From: an uncultured Saprospiraceae bacterium
GTDB lineage: Bacteria; Bacteroidota; Bacteroidia; Chitinophagales; Saprospiraceae
Direction of reading: 5' to 3'
Length of the DNA: 53,801 bases
Assembly: GCA_937951615.1 (NCBI GenBank)
Contig: CALFBH010000102.1
Span: 1-53,801, forward strand
The stretch's first letter is position 1. The number at the start of each line of letters is the position of its first letter. Made by a program: the position numbers and the translations under genes. The notes beneath the pieces were generated by a model. That model was not told the DNA's origin. It made no database searches and saw only the letters and a program-made list of their open reading frames with translations. Positions 41,715 to 50,500 of the stretch are shown one piece after another.

Positions 41715-42113
41715 TTAAATTATTCCTTTTGAGCTTAATTTTTCGAAAATAGTATTCAATAATTTATGCTTTAAAGCACCCATTCGATACTGCCTGAACG
41801 TGGCAAACAGAAACAAATTGAAAAAGTGCATCACAGCCAGCGTAAAAGCAATCAAACCTACTTTAGTACTAAGCACTTCTATCACACCTGCCATTCCCAC
41901 GATGTCTTGTTTTTCTTTCAATACAAATAGCACGTAAGCAAAATTGACCAGATAAAAACCAACAAGAAGGAGTTTGTTGATGGCATCGGCAATACGTTCG
42001 TCAGCAAAAGCTTCAACCAGAAAATATCGCCCATTTTTGTGCAACGAATGCCCCACCCAAAAGGTAAGCCACGCACTTGCATGAAGGTATAATATGTAGG
42101 TGATGAGCATCAT
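41715..42113 (-). CDS. Small membrane protein, paralogue 2
   Basis: Two ATGs in a row at 42113 give 132 aa (MMLITYILYLHASAW); the open frame extends 40 codons further back through a repeat region but with unlikely sequence. Three membrane segments. It is a clear paralogue of the protein at 40289-40741. The pair brackets the SRPBCC membrane gene, which suggests that all three work together in the membrane. Confidence 0.75.
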   Translation of the reverse strand: MMLITYILYLHASAWLTFWVGHSLHKNGRYFLVEAFADERIADAINKLLLVGFYLVNFAYVLFVLKEKQDIVGMAGVIEVLSTKVGLIAFTLAVMHFFNLFLFATFRQYRMGALKHKLLNTIFEKLSSKGII

Positions 42114-42160
42114 AATATTATAGGTTTGGTAAACTTGCGAGCAGGGTTTGTGAGGAGAAA

Positions 42161-42207
42161 GTTTGCTAAACCTTCCATTATCGCGAGCAATAGAAAGTTT
42201 AGCAAAC
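42161..42207. repeat. Inverted repeat upstream of the membrane operon
   Basis: GTTTGCTAAAC (42161-42171) pairs with GTTTAGCAAAC (42197-42207), 25 bases apart. Weaker outer arms extend it (TTGCGAG near 42135 and CTCGCAA near 42214). It lies between two same-strand membrane genes, 48 bp before the paralogue 2 start: an operator, or an insertion remnant. Confidence 0.5.
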
Positions 42208-42254
42208 TCGCTACTCGCAAAGCTTATACACAAGTTTACGAAACTATCATTTTT

Positions 42255-42635
42255 CTAAAATTCCAAATCCCAAAATGATTTTGGAGTATAGCTCGCATCC
42301 TTATATGTCTGATAAGCATACCAGGCAGCAAAAAGAAAAGAACACAGCAGCCAGAGCCAGACAAGTTTTTCCAAAAAATAGCTTCCACAAAATAAAATCA
42401 CAAAATAACCAACTACAGCAAGTAGGTATTTTTGACGAGTTTTATCACTGAAACCAATAGACAGTATCAAGGCACTAATCACCTGCCAAAAGCCAAGAAT
42501 CGGCCACAATAAGAGTAAAAAGATACCGCTTGCAGACTGTGTAAATGGCAATAATGCAGCAAGCAATACTGCAAGTCCAGCAAAAATCAGGTGGATGGTG
42601 TAATCTACTTTTAGAAATTTATGTGCGTTTTTCAT
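42255..42635 (-). CDS. Four-span membrane protein
   Basis: The ATG at 42635 gives 126 aa starting MKNAHKFLKVDYTIHLIFAG; an ATG seven codons upstream is possible. Four membrane segments (about 10-28, 34-55, 66-86, 88-108) and a short tail (YTPKSFWDLEF). The pattern is like small Bacteroidota integral membrane proteins of unknown function. It begins the run of membrane genes ending at 40289. Confidence 0.7.
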   Translation of the reverse strand: MKNAHKFLKVDYTIHLIFAGLAVLLAALLPFTQSASGIFLLLLWPILGFWQVISALILSIGFSDKTRQKYLLAVVGYFVILFCGSYFLEKLVWLWLLCSFLFAAWYAYQTYKDASYTPKSFWDLEF

Positions 42636-42750
42636 TATTTTATAATGTTGTTTCATTTGCAATATACAAACAATTTTCAAAACTTTCAATAAAATTTGAA
42701 ACTTTTGAATAAAAAAATATGTCACATATATTATAAGAGCGACACACACA

Positions 42751-42765
42751 TTTTGCGCAGCAAAA
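42751..42765. repeat. Three-base-loop hairpin
   Basis: TTTTGC-GCA-GCAAAA, a 6-bp stem just before the nested palindrome at 42772. Confidence 0.4.
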
Positions 42766-42771
42766 AGAAAA

Positions 42772-42889
42772 CGGAATTGACCATTAATTGGTTCAGGTGC
42801 TAAAAAATGAATTTCCTATCCGCCTATTTCGCAAAAGCGGTGGGTTTAATTGCGAAATAGGCGTGCAAATCAATTAATGGTCAATTCCG
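42772..42889. mobile_element. Nested palindromic element, 118 bp
   Basis: The outer arms are a perfect 19-bp inverse pair: CGGAATTGACCATTAATTG at 42772-42790 and its complement at 42871-42889. An inner perfect 14-bp pair, CGCCTATTTCGCAA at 42821-42834 and TTGCGAAATAGGCG at 42850-42863, makes a second stem. A miniature transposable element or strong RNA hairpin; no coding capacity. It lies between the ABC gene end and the membrane operon start. Confidence 0.75.
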
Positions 42890-42914
42890 AAAGAAAAAAC
42901 ACTGAAGTAATCTT

Positions 42915-44126
42915 TCAATCAGTCTGCACAAACTCAAATTCTGGCTGAACCAGCCCTCTGATTCGATTGCTGTTGGTGAAATTATAAATATTGCCTGAAT
43001 TGACTTGTACGGTAGCCACATTATGAATCCAGTCTTCTATCTGTCCATTGGCGCGTAGAAACAGGCGGAGATGGTATCGTCCTGGTCGGACATTCAAGGA
43101 AGGAACAGTAAACACAAAAGCGGCCTCAGGTTTATAATGAACTTGCTGATTCAAGAAATCATTCGATAAGTGAATAATCGGGTAGCCATAGTCATCGCTA
43201 AGCAGCAGTTCAACGCTTAGATTCTTATACCTTTGTCCATCGTCGCTACAATCCAGTCTAATACTCAGCGTGTCGCCTGGCAGATATTCTGTTTGGTTGA
43301 ATGTCAGTGTTTTGAAGCGTAAGCCGCCTGCGCTTTGCTTGCGGGGCAGGTCTTTCAGGTCGTGAACCAGAGCTAGTTGGTCTTCCTGTGATTCTAAATA
43401 GTGACTGATGACTTTTTCGGTCTCTCCTAGCATCGTGAGTCGGCCTTCATCGAGTAGCGCAGCGCGGGTGCAGAGGGTGCGTACTGCAGCCATATTATGA
43501 CTAACGAACAAAATGGTGCGGCCACTTTTGCTCACTTCATCCATTTTGCCGAGGCATTTTTTTTGAAATTCAGCATCTCCTACTGCCAGCACTTCATCTA
43601 TGACCAGAATTTCCGGTTCTAGGTGGGCAGCGACGGCAAAAGCGAGGCGCAGTTTCATTCCGCTAGAATAGTGTTTGAGTGGCGTATCAAGAAAAGTCTC
43701 CGTGCCTGCAAAATCAACTATCTCGTCAAATTTATGGGTGATTTCTTTTTTGCTTAATCCCAATACAGAACCATTGAAAAAAATGTTTTCCCGACCAGAC
43801 AATTCAGGGTGAAAGCCCGTTCCCACTTCCAGCAAACTGGCTACCCGACCACGCGCCCGCACATAGCCTTTCGTGGGTGGTGTGATGCGCGAAAGGATTT
43901 TTAACAAAGTGGATTTGCCTGCTCCATTCCGACCAATAATCCCAAGACTTTCTCCCTGCTCCACTTCAAAGTTCACGTCTTTTAATGCCCAAAATTCCCC
44001 TTTTTTGTCCTGGCTTTTATTTTTAAATACATCCACAATAGTATCACGCAGGCTCAGATAGCCTGACCTATCGTGCCGCAATTGATATTGCTTACTGATT
44101 TCATGTATTTCTAGTATTGTAGACAT
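42915..44126 (-). CDS. ABC transporter ATPase with Wzt-like C-terminal domain
   Basis: The ATG at 44126 gives 403 aa starting MSTILEIHEISKQYQL; an upstream start adds 11 residues. The ATPase domain (1-240) has Walker A GRNGAGKST, signature YSSGMKLRLAFA, Walker B ILVIDEVLAVGD and VSHNMAAVRTLC. The residues from ~260 form a Wzt-type beta-sandwich (FKTLTFNQTEYLPGDTLSIRLDC, VHYKPEAAFVFTVPSLNVRPGRYHLRLFLR). This is the type that recognises the end of a polysaccharide for export. The membrane subunit (Wzm-like) is not adjacent, so it must be encoded elsewhere. Confidence 0.9.
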   Translation of the reverse strand: MSTILEIHEISKQYQLRHDRSGYLSLRDTIVDVFKNKSQDKKGEFWALKDVNFEVEQGESLGIIGRNGAGKSTLLKILSRITPPTKGYVRARGRVASLLEVGTGFHPELSGRENIFFNGSVLGLSKKEITHKFDEIVDFAGTETFLDTPLKHYSSGMKLRLAFAVAAHLEPEILVIDEVLAVGDAEFQKKCLGKMDEVSKSGRTILFVSHNMAAVRTLCTRAALLDEGRLTMLGETEKVISHYLESQEDQLALVHDLKDLPRKQSAGGLRFKTLTFNQTEYLPGDTLSIRLDCSDDGQRYKNLSVELLLSDDYGYPIIHLSNDFLNQQVHYKPEAAFVFTVPSLNVRPGRYHLRLFLRANGQIEDWIHNVATVQVNSGNIYNFTNSNRIRGLVQPEFEFVQTD

Positions 44127-44281
44127 TTTAACTTTTAGCGTTCTGCTATAATCATTCAAAAGTACTTCAATTCTTTGTTTTTCATTGAGTTTTTTTCACA
44201 ATGATTTAATGAAATAATTTGTGTAAAATTACGTTCACTAAATGTTCTCATTATTTACAATATGTAAATCGCGTGTAAATT

Positions 44282-45526
44282 ATGAAAAATGCACTACCTT
44301 TTATATTTCTACTCCTCCCTATATCTTTTCTTTTTGCTCAGGATTATGAAGATTTTCATCTAAATTCTAAAGTCAAAAATACTTTGGTCTATGACATGTA
44401 TAGGCTGAATGTCGGCATGTATGATGTACAAGGCACAGAAAACCTGTTGAATGGTATCACAAATTATGATAAAGAAAAGCTGTCTGCCGATGAATATTTT
44501 ATTCCTAAATTGCTGGAAGAAGCCATTTATGTAGCCAAACTCATGCGGGAACAAATGGAATCTCCTGTAGTCGAGTCTGGCCGTTTTGCTGGTATGGACT
44601 TATTTACGGCTATGGAAAAATCTACTTATTGGGATGTGTATAGTTTTCTGACTTACATAAAAGCAAAGCCTGATAAATATCAGGGAGTTAATTGGAAGTT
44701 CAGTGAAATTTATGCGACCTGGGTTGATGGCGGCACACCAGGGTTTATTGAAATGGAGACCCAAGAAATATATGTTAAAGTCAAAGAAAAAATGCTAAAT
44801 GAATGGGGATTTGATGCTAAAAGAGATTTTGAAATGAACTTTCTTCGTGGGATAGATCAGGAAATTTTGAGAGGCATCGCTTCTGAATTTAGATCGGATG
44901 TGGACAATGCTTTGAATGAGAAAAAAACAGGTGAAGCTTATAAGTATTATCATGCTGCTGAAAAAATTGCCCGATTTATGGACGACCAGGAAGAGCTGGC
45001 TTGGTGTCATCACAAACATGGCAGGATATGTATGGCAGATGAGCTTTCAGAACATGGAATTGAAGCCTATAATGAAGCGCTTAAAATTTTCAAGGATACT
45101 GACAACATCGGCGCACAGATTATAGTGTATAATGACTTAGGCAATGCCTATAATATATCAGCACAAACATCAAAAGATTTTACAAGCGCCATCAGATCTC
45201 TGGAAAAATCATTAAGCCTCTCAAAAGGTTTCCCAAAAGACGATAAAGTCATGTCGCCAGTCACGGCACTCATTTATAGAAATCTGGGCGACAGCTATAT
45301 GGGACTGGAAAACTTTAAAAAAGCATTGGAAACCTATCAGACAGGATTGGAATATACCAATGTAAAAGGAGCAATTGCACTCAAAAGAAAAGCAACATTA
45401 GAAATGAAAATTTCAATTGTTCATGAAGCCCTTGGCAATACCATGCTGCAAAAAGAATTTGAAAATAAAGCAGTAAACACCTATAAAGAATATGAAACAG
45501 AACAAGCAAAGGTGAAGAAATCATGA
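44282..45526 (+). CDS. Secreted TPR protein
   Basis: The product has 414 aa with a signal peptide at residues 1-19 (MKNALPFIFLLLPISFLFAQ). The first ~190 residues are helical without a recognised domain. From about 205 to 390 several TPR-like units occur: EAYKYYHAAEKIARFMDDQEELAWCHHKHGRI, GIEAYNEALKIFKDTDN, AIRSLEKSLSLSKGFP and NFKKALETYQTGLEYTN. Likely a periplasmic scaffold. The last 6 bp overlap the end of the convergent gene at 45521. Confidence 0.8.
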   Translation: MKNALPFIFLLLPISFLFAQDYEDFHLNSKVKNTLVYDMYRLNVGMYDVQGTENLLNGITNYDKEKLSADEYFIPKLLEEAIYVAKLMREQMESPVVESGRFAGMDLFTAMEKSTYWDVYSFLTYIKAKPDKYQGVNWKFSEIYATWVDGGTPGFIEMETQEIYVKVKEKMLNEWGFDAKRDFEMNFLRGIDQEILRGIASEFRSDVDNALNEKKTGEAYKYYHAAEKIARFMDDQEELAWCHHKHGRICMADELSEHGIEAYNEALKIFKDTDNIGAQIIVYNDLGNAYNISAQTSKDFTSAIRSLEKSLSLSKGFPKDDKVMSPVTALIYRNLGDSYMGLENFKKALETYQTGLEYTNVKGAIALKRKATLEMKISIVHEALGNTMLQKEFENKAVNTYKEYETEQAKVKKS

Positions 45527-46186
45527 CCTCGGAACACGCCACCTCACATATATATCCCCGGAACGATAATTTTCAGAAAAGCCATGAAGTATAGTCCGCA
45601 TACCGGCAGGGCTGGTCCATTTTTTCGCTAGTTCGAGGTTGCGCCCATAAGACCAATTAAATTCATAATCGCCTATTTTTTCCAGGCGATTAATGCAATT
45701 CATGGCTGCGGTGAGCTTAGTTATATCATAAGGAAAAGACAAGGCTTTAACAGGTTTGGAGAGTCCTTTCAAAACGTTCTCGGTATCATAAACGGAAGTA
45801 ATCCGACAAAAATCGGGTAAGCCATGCCGGGCAATGAGAATGTCGAGCGTTGGGATAGCTGGAACAAGTGTGAGGGCTTCATCTTCATCAAATTGCTTTT
45901 CTAAATCTTCAAAAGCTGCTGCATCTGCTGCCACACATATACTTTTGGAATCCAATTTCAGCCAAGCTTCTGTATGCTGTCCATCGACTGCACCCACATC
46001 AAAGCATAACTTCTCCTTCCCAATCATTTTTTTATAAAAACGTTTTAGGCGAAAGCCGCTAAAAGGACCAGAAAATCGAGATGCAGTTTGTCGTAGCTTG
46101 TTTTCCACAGGGTAAAGATAAGCAAATACAAATTCAAACGCCAAATACAAATTCAGAAAGCTATTTTTGAATTTCTGTTGAAACAA
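45521..46186 (-). CDS. Degenerate FkbM-like methyltransferase
   Basis: The product has 221 aa from a TTG that lies in the stem of the 46172-46234 hairpin; no ATG occurs upstream before a stop. KLCFDVGAVDGQHTEAWLKL fits the SAM-binding first motif of FkbM methyltransferases, and LVPAIPTLDILIARHGLPDFCRIT plus ENVLKGLSKPVKALSFPYD follow the family's LDxL...pD..KID..G.E..vL.GL order, but the K-I-D-x-E-G core is lost (FCRITSVYD). It may be inactive or neofunctionalised. It follows the porP-type gene on the same strand. Confidence 0.6.
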   Translation of the reverse strand: MFQQKFKNSFLNLYLAFEFVFAYLYPVENKLRQTASRFSGPFSGFRLKRFYKKMIGKEKLCFDVGAVDGQHTEAWLKLDSKSICVAADAAAFEDLEKQFDEDEALTLVPAIPTLDILIARHGLPDFCRITSVYDTENVLKGLSKPVKALSFPYDITKLTAAMNCINRLEKIGDYEFNWSYGRNLELAKKWTSPAGMRTILHGFSENYRSGDIYVRWRVPRS

Positions 46187-46234
46187 GAAAGCCGTTTATG
46201 ACATACATAAACGGCTTTCTTGTTTCAACAGAAA
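46172..46234. terminator. Perfect 29-bp hairpin after the PorP gene
   Basis: 46172-46200 is the exact inverse of 46206-46234, with a five-base loop (ACATA). The stem includes AAACAAGAAAGCCGTTTATG. It begins 6 bp beyond the stop of the PorP gene (46241) on the minus strand and reaches into the first codons of the next gene. It is much longer than a typical terminator. Confidence 0.7.
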
Positions 46235-46240
46235 ATATCT

Positions 46241-47311
46241 TTAGAAATCAGGACAGAAGACGCCGCGTCTGTCAGGATTACATACTTTATATATCAGAGA
46301 AAGCTCGTAAGCTCCATTTGAATTAGAGGCTGGTTGCAAGTTAGATACATTAACATCATAACTAAAGCCCAGCGTAAATTCATTGAAATCAAAACGAGTA
46401 GAAAGGATAACTGCATCCATCCAAACGCCCTGGTCAAGGAAGTTAGAAACCCGTGCCCAAGCTCCCACATGGAAAGCCTGTGTGCTGCCACCTCTTGGAG
46501 AAGTATTGCCTAATTTGAATTTTACACTTGTACCACCATTGATCTCAAGAGAAGGTCCTTGACTCAATACAACAAGTCCCGGCAATAAAGCCAGTCGATC
46601 ACTAAGTAACCAATCGGCTCCTGCATGAACAGTAATTTTGCTATAATAGGCTTCAAATGTTTCGTCGTCTTCGTTACCGTCATTGAATGACTGATTCGCA
46701 CGATTCAGGTGACTGAAAGCACCACCTACATAATAATTGGTATTTTCATCGATAATCCCATACCACAACAAACCAGCAGATACATCGGCAAACAGGAAGT
46801 TGTTATAATCAAACTCTTCCTGACTTGGTAAGTTTGGATTAAATACACCGCCGTCATTTTGTGTTCCCCAGCGTGCTGCCAGAAAATCTATACTCCGTTG
46901 TGCTGCACCAGCTTCTACACCTGCTACCAGGTAATTCGCTTTTTTCCGGTTGCCACTTAAACGCTTGCTATATGCTGCATGTAAACGTGCTTCCATGGTA
47001 GAAAAGGAAAGCTCTCCAGCCTGATCGCCCCAGAAACTCGCGCCTATACCAAAATTATCATAACGTCCTACAGGTATTCTGGCATCATAGCCTACCGAAT
47101 AGGTATTATAAGCATTCGATTTCAGGACGCTTGCCCATTGGTTGCGATAATTCACTGTCAGCCTATGCGAACAACTCATCACACCAGTCATCGCTGGATT
47201 CAGGTTGAGTGGTGATAAATAAAACTGAGAGAAGTGGATATCCTGCGCACTAATCGAACCCGCCATGAATAGTGTTCCTATCAGCAGTGTTAAATGTTTG
47301 AACAATTTCAT
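46241..47311 (-). CDS. Type IX secretion PorP/SprF family membrane protein
   Basis: The product has 356 aa with signal MKLFKHLTLLIGTLFMAGSISA. The mature start QDIHFSQFYLSPLNLNPAMTGVMSCSHRLTVNYRNQWASV is the PorP/SprF hallmark, followed by SVGYDARIPVGRYDNFGIGASFWGDQAGELSFS. It is an outer-membrane beta-barrel with ~14 strands predicted. Proteins of this family bind type B C-terminal domains of T9SS cargo and hold them at the cell surface. It lies immediately downstream of the giant protein that ends in such a domain, so this is the likely partner. Confidence 0.94.
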   Translation of the reverse strand: MKLFKHLTLLIGTLFMAGSISAQDIHFSQFYLSPLNLNPAMTGVMSCSHRLTVNYRNQWASVLKSNAYNTYSVGYDARIPVGRYDNFGIGASFWGDQAGELSFSTMEARLHAAYSKRLSGNRKKANYLVAGVEAGAAQRSIDFLAARWGTQNDGGVFNPNLPSQEEFDYNNFLFADVSAGLLWYGIIDENTNYYVGGAFSHLNRANQSFNDGNEDDETFEAYYSKITVHAGADWLLSDRLALLPGLVVLSQGPSLEINGGTSVKFKLGNTSPRGGSTQAFHVGAWARVSNFLDQGVWMDAVILSTRFDFNEFTLGFSYDVNVSNLQPASNSNGAYELSLIYKVCNPDRRGVFCPDF

Positions 47312-47450
47312 TGTCTATTCTTTTTTTTAAAACTATTCCTCTAATTTATTTGGATTGAATATGCTTCGTTTCTAAGGAACAGCTAAATTATAAAAAATCA
47401 GTCAGAATACTGTCATTAACGCGAATGAATGACAAATATTTTTTCATACA

Positions 47451-47583
47451 GTCCATAGTCCATGGTCGATAGTCGATGGCTGCAATTTAAAAGTGTTATG
47501 ACTTTTACTATGTTTTACTCACATTTTGCAAAGCAAAATGAATGCTAAAACAGCTATGGACTATCGACCGCCGACCATCGACT
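47451..47583. repeat. Inverted heptamer array after the giant gene
   Basis: The left arm (47451-47482) reads TCCATAG TCCATGG TCGATAG TCGATGG; the right arm (47551-47583) reads CTATGGA CTATCGA CCGCCGA CCATCGA. The loop contains CATTTTGC-AAA-GCAAAATG (47522-47540). It is the second copy of the 18592-18728 type and lies between the giant gene and the PorP gene. Confidence 0.8.
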
Positions 47584-47587
47584 AATT

Positions 47588-50500
47588 TTATTTTACAAGC
47601 GTTACATCGCCTTTATATTGCAAAACAACGCCATCTATAAAGGTGACTTCTGCATAGTAAACAAATACAGCGGGATTGAGAACCTGTCCTTTGATCGTGC
47701 CATCCCAACCGAAATTCGGATCATCAGGCTGGAAATCTTTGCCTTCCCAAAGAAGTTCTCCCCATCTGTCATATACTCTAAACACATTTACGCCTACTAC
47801 ACCCTTACCTCCATAGATCATAAATACATCATTGGTGCCATCATTATCCGGCGAAAATACATTTGGAATATAAATATTCCGATTTTTATCTACCGTAATA
47901 GTGATGTTATCGGTTGCTGTACAAGCATTTGCATTAGTAATCTGTACCTGATAAGTTGTGGTTTCTGTAATGTTCGCAATTGGATTCGGACAGTCTGTAC
48001 AACTCAGCCCCGTAGCTGGTGTCCAGCTATAACTCAGGGAGTCTGCCGTATTGACTTGGGCAAATAATTCTGTGCTATCGCCCAATTCTATCGTGACATC
48101 TAGCCCTAAATCAACCAGCAATTCAAACGGCTCGTCAATCAATACCGTCTGACTACTTGTACAGCCATTAATATCCTGCACAAACAGGTCATAATTGCCG
48201 CCAGCCAAACCGCCGAAGAAGTTGCTTGCTTGATAATTGTCACCATCTAAAGAATAAATATAAGGTGGATTATTCCCTGTTACATTTTCTATTAGAATAG
48301 AACCATTTTCATCGCCGAAGCAACTTACTCCTGTTGGAACGATGCCGAGTACATAAGCCTCCGGTTCGCTAACTATCACATTTTCTATGTATGTGCAATT
48401 ATTAGCATCCGTAACTGTGACATTGTAAGTTCCTGCTTCCAGGTCAAATGCTGTTTGCCCAGTTTGCCCATTCGACCATTCGTAGGAATAAGAAGGAATG
48501 CCTCCTGCGGCTTGAACGCTTGCCGAACCATCATCTCCACCATTACATGTGACATCTGTTGTACTTGAAGTCGCGGTAATTGCTTCATCTGGCTGTGTCA
48601 CAGTTATATTAATTGCCGGAAGGCTACAACCATTGGCGTCAGAGATAATAACCGTATAAGTTCCTGCACTCAGTCCAGTTGCCGTTGCGGTTGTTTGGCC
48701 ATCATTCCAATCATAAGCATAAGGTGCTGTACCACCTGCCGCGCTTACCGTAGCTGTTCCATCACTTCCACCAAAACAAGTCACTGGTGTAGAAGCTGCA
48801 CCCGTTGGGACTAATGGAGCAGGTTCGTTAATCGTAATGCTTGACGCAAATATACATCCATTCGCATCTGTCACCGTCAGCGTATGCAGACCAGCATTCA
48901 GCAATACCGCAGGGTTGGTGCTTTCACCATTATCCCAAGCATAACTGTAAGGCGGTGTACCGCCTGTCATTGTAGCTGTGCCTTGTCCATCGCTGCCCCC
49001 AAAACAACTCACATCCTGTCCGCTAAGCGTTCCGGTCAATAATGGCGGTTCGCTAATCGTAGTCGTTGCAATTGCTATACAGCCATTATTATCAACAACT
49101 GTCACCGTGTAAGTGCCTGCTGGTGTATTATTTACATCAACTGCGCCCCAGTCATAACTGTATGGTGGCGTTCCGCCTGCTGCACTTGCACTTAGTGTAC
49201 CTGTATTATTACCAAAACAATCGACATTCGTTGAAGTCGCTGTCGCTAATAATTCAGTTGGTGTGCCTATTGTCGTACTTGCTGTTGCAGTACAACCATT
49301 AGCATCCGTCACGACCACTGTATTTAAACCGGCTGGCAAATCATTTGGTGTCGGGCTGTTTGCAGCACTGTTGTCCCATGCGTAAGTGTAAGGTGTTGTA
49401 CCGCCCGTTGCCGTAGCATTGGCAATGCCATTATTGTCACCAAAACACAATACATCTTGTATCGTAATCGCTGTTATCAATAAAACAGTTGGTTCTGTAA
49501 TTATAATCGTTTCTGTAATGGTACATCCATTGGCGTCTGTGATGACCACTGAATTGCTACCTGCACAAAGCATCGTTGCAGTCTGTGTGGTTTCACCATT
49601 GCTCCAGATGTAAGTATAAGGTGCTGTGCCGCCAGATGGATTTGCTGTTCCTGTACCGTCGCATACGCTAGCACAACTTACGTTGCTGCTGCTTATTGTT
49701 GCGGTCAGCACACCTGGTTCTGTCAGGACAATCTGCTCAGTTGTGGTACAACCATTGGCATCAGTAACTACGATGTCATAAGTGGCTGCTGCCAAATTGT
49801 TAAATGCATTTCCAGTTTGGAAACTAGCACCATTATTAATACTATATTCAACTGGCGCCGTTCCACCTGTAGTGTTGATCGTTATTGAGCCGTTGGTATC
49901 TCCATTACACAATGGATTTACAGCATCTATATTGTCAATGACTGGCCCGGTTTGGTCTGTCAGTACAATTTGACCCGTTGTTATACAGCCATTAGCATCT
50001 TGTACTATAATATCGTAAGTGCCACCACCTAAACTGGTAAATGCTCCCGTTGTCTGGAAGCTCGCACCATTATCAATACTGTATTCCAAGGGAGCTGTGC
50101 CGCCACTTGCTGTGATGGTAATTGTTCCATTAGCACTACCACAAGTCGGGTCAGTACCTACAATATTGTCAATTATTGCCCCGCCCTGATCTGTAAGTGT
50201 AACCTGTGTACTCGCAGTACAAGCATTGGCATCCTGAACGATAATATCATAAGTTCCTGCACCCAATCCAGTAAATACATTGGACGCTTGGAAAGTCGTT
50301 CCATTATCAACACTATATTCAATCGGCGTTGTACCACCTGTTGCGGTAATCGTAATTGTACCATTTGTGTCGCCACAAAGTGGGTCAGTTGTAGCAACAT
50401 TATCAATAACTGCTCCTGCCTGATCTGTCAGTACGACCTGGTCAGTTGTGGTACAGCCATTCGCATCCTGAACAATAATATCATAAGTATTTGGCGAAAG

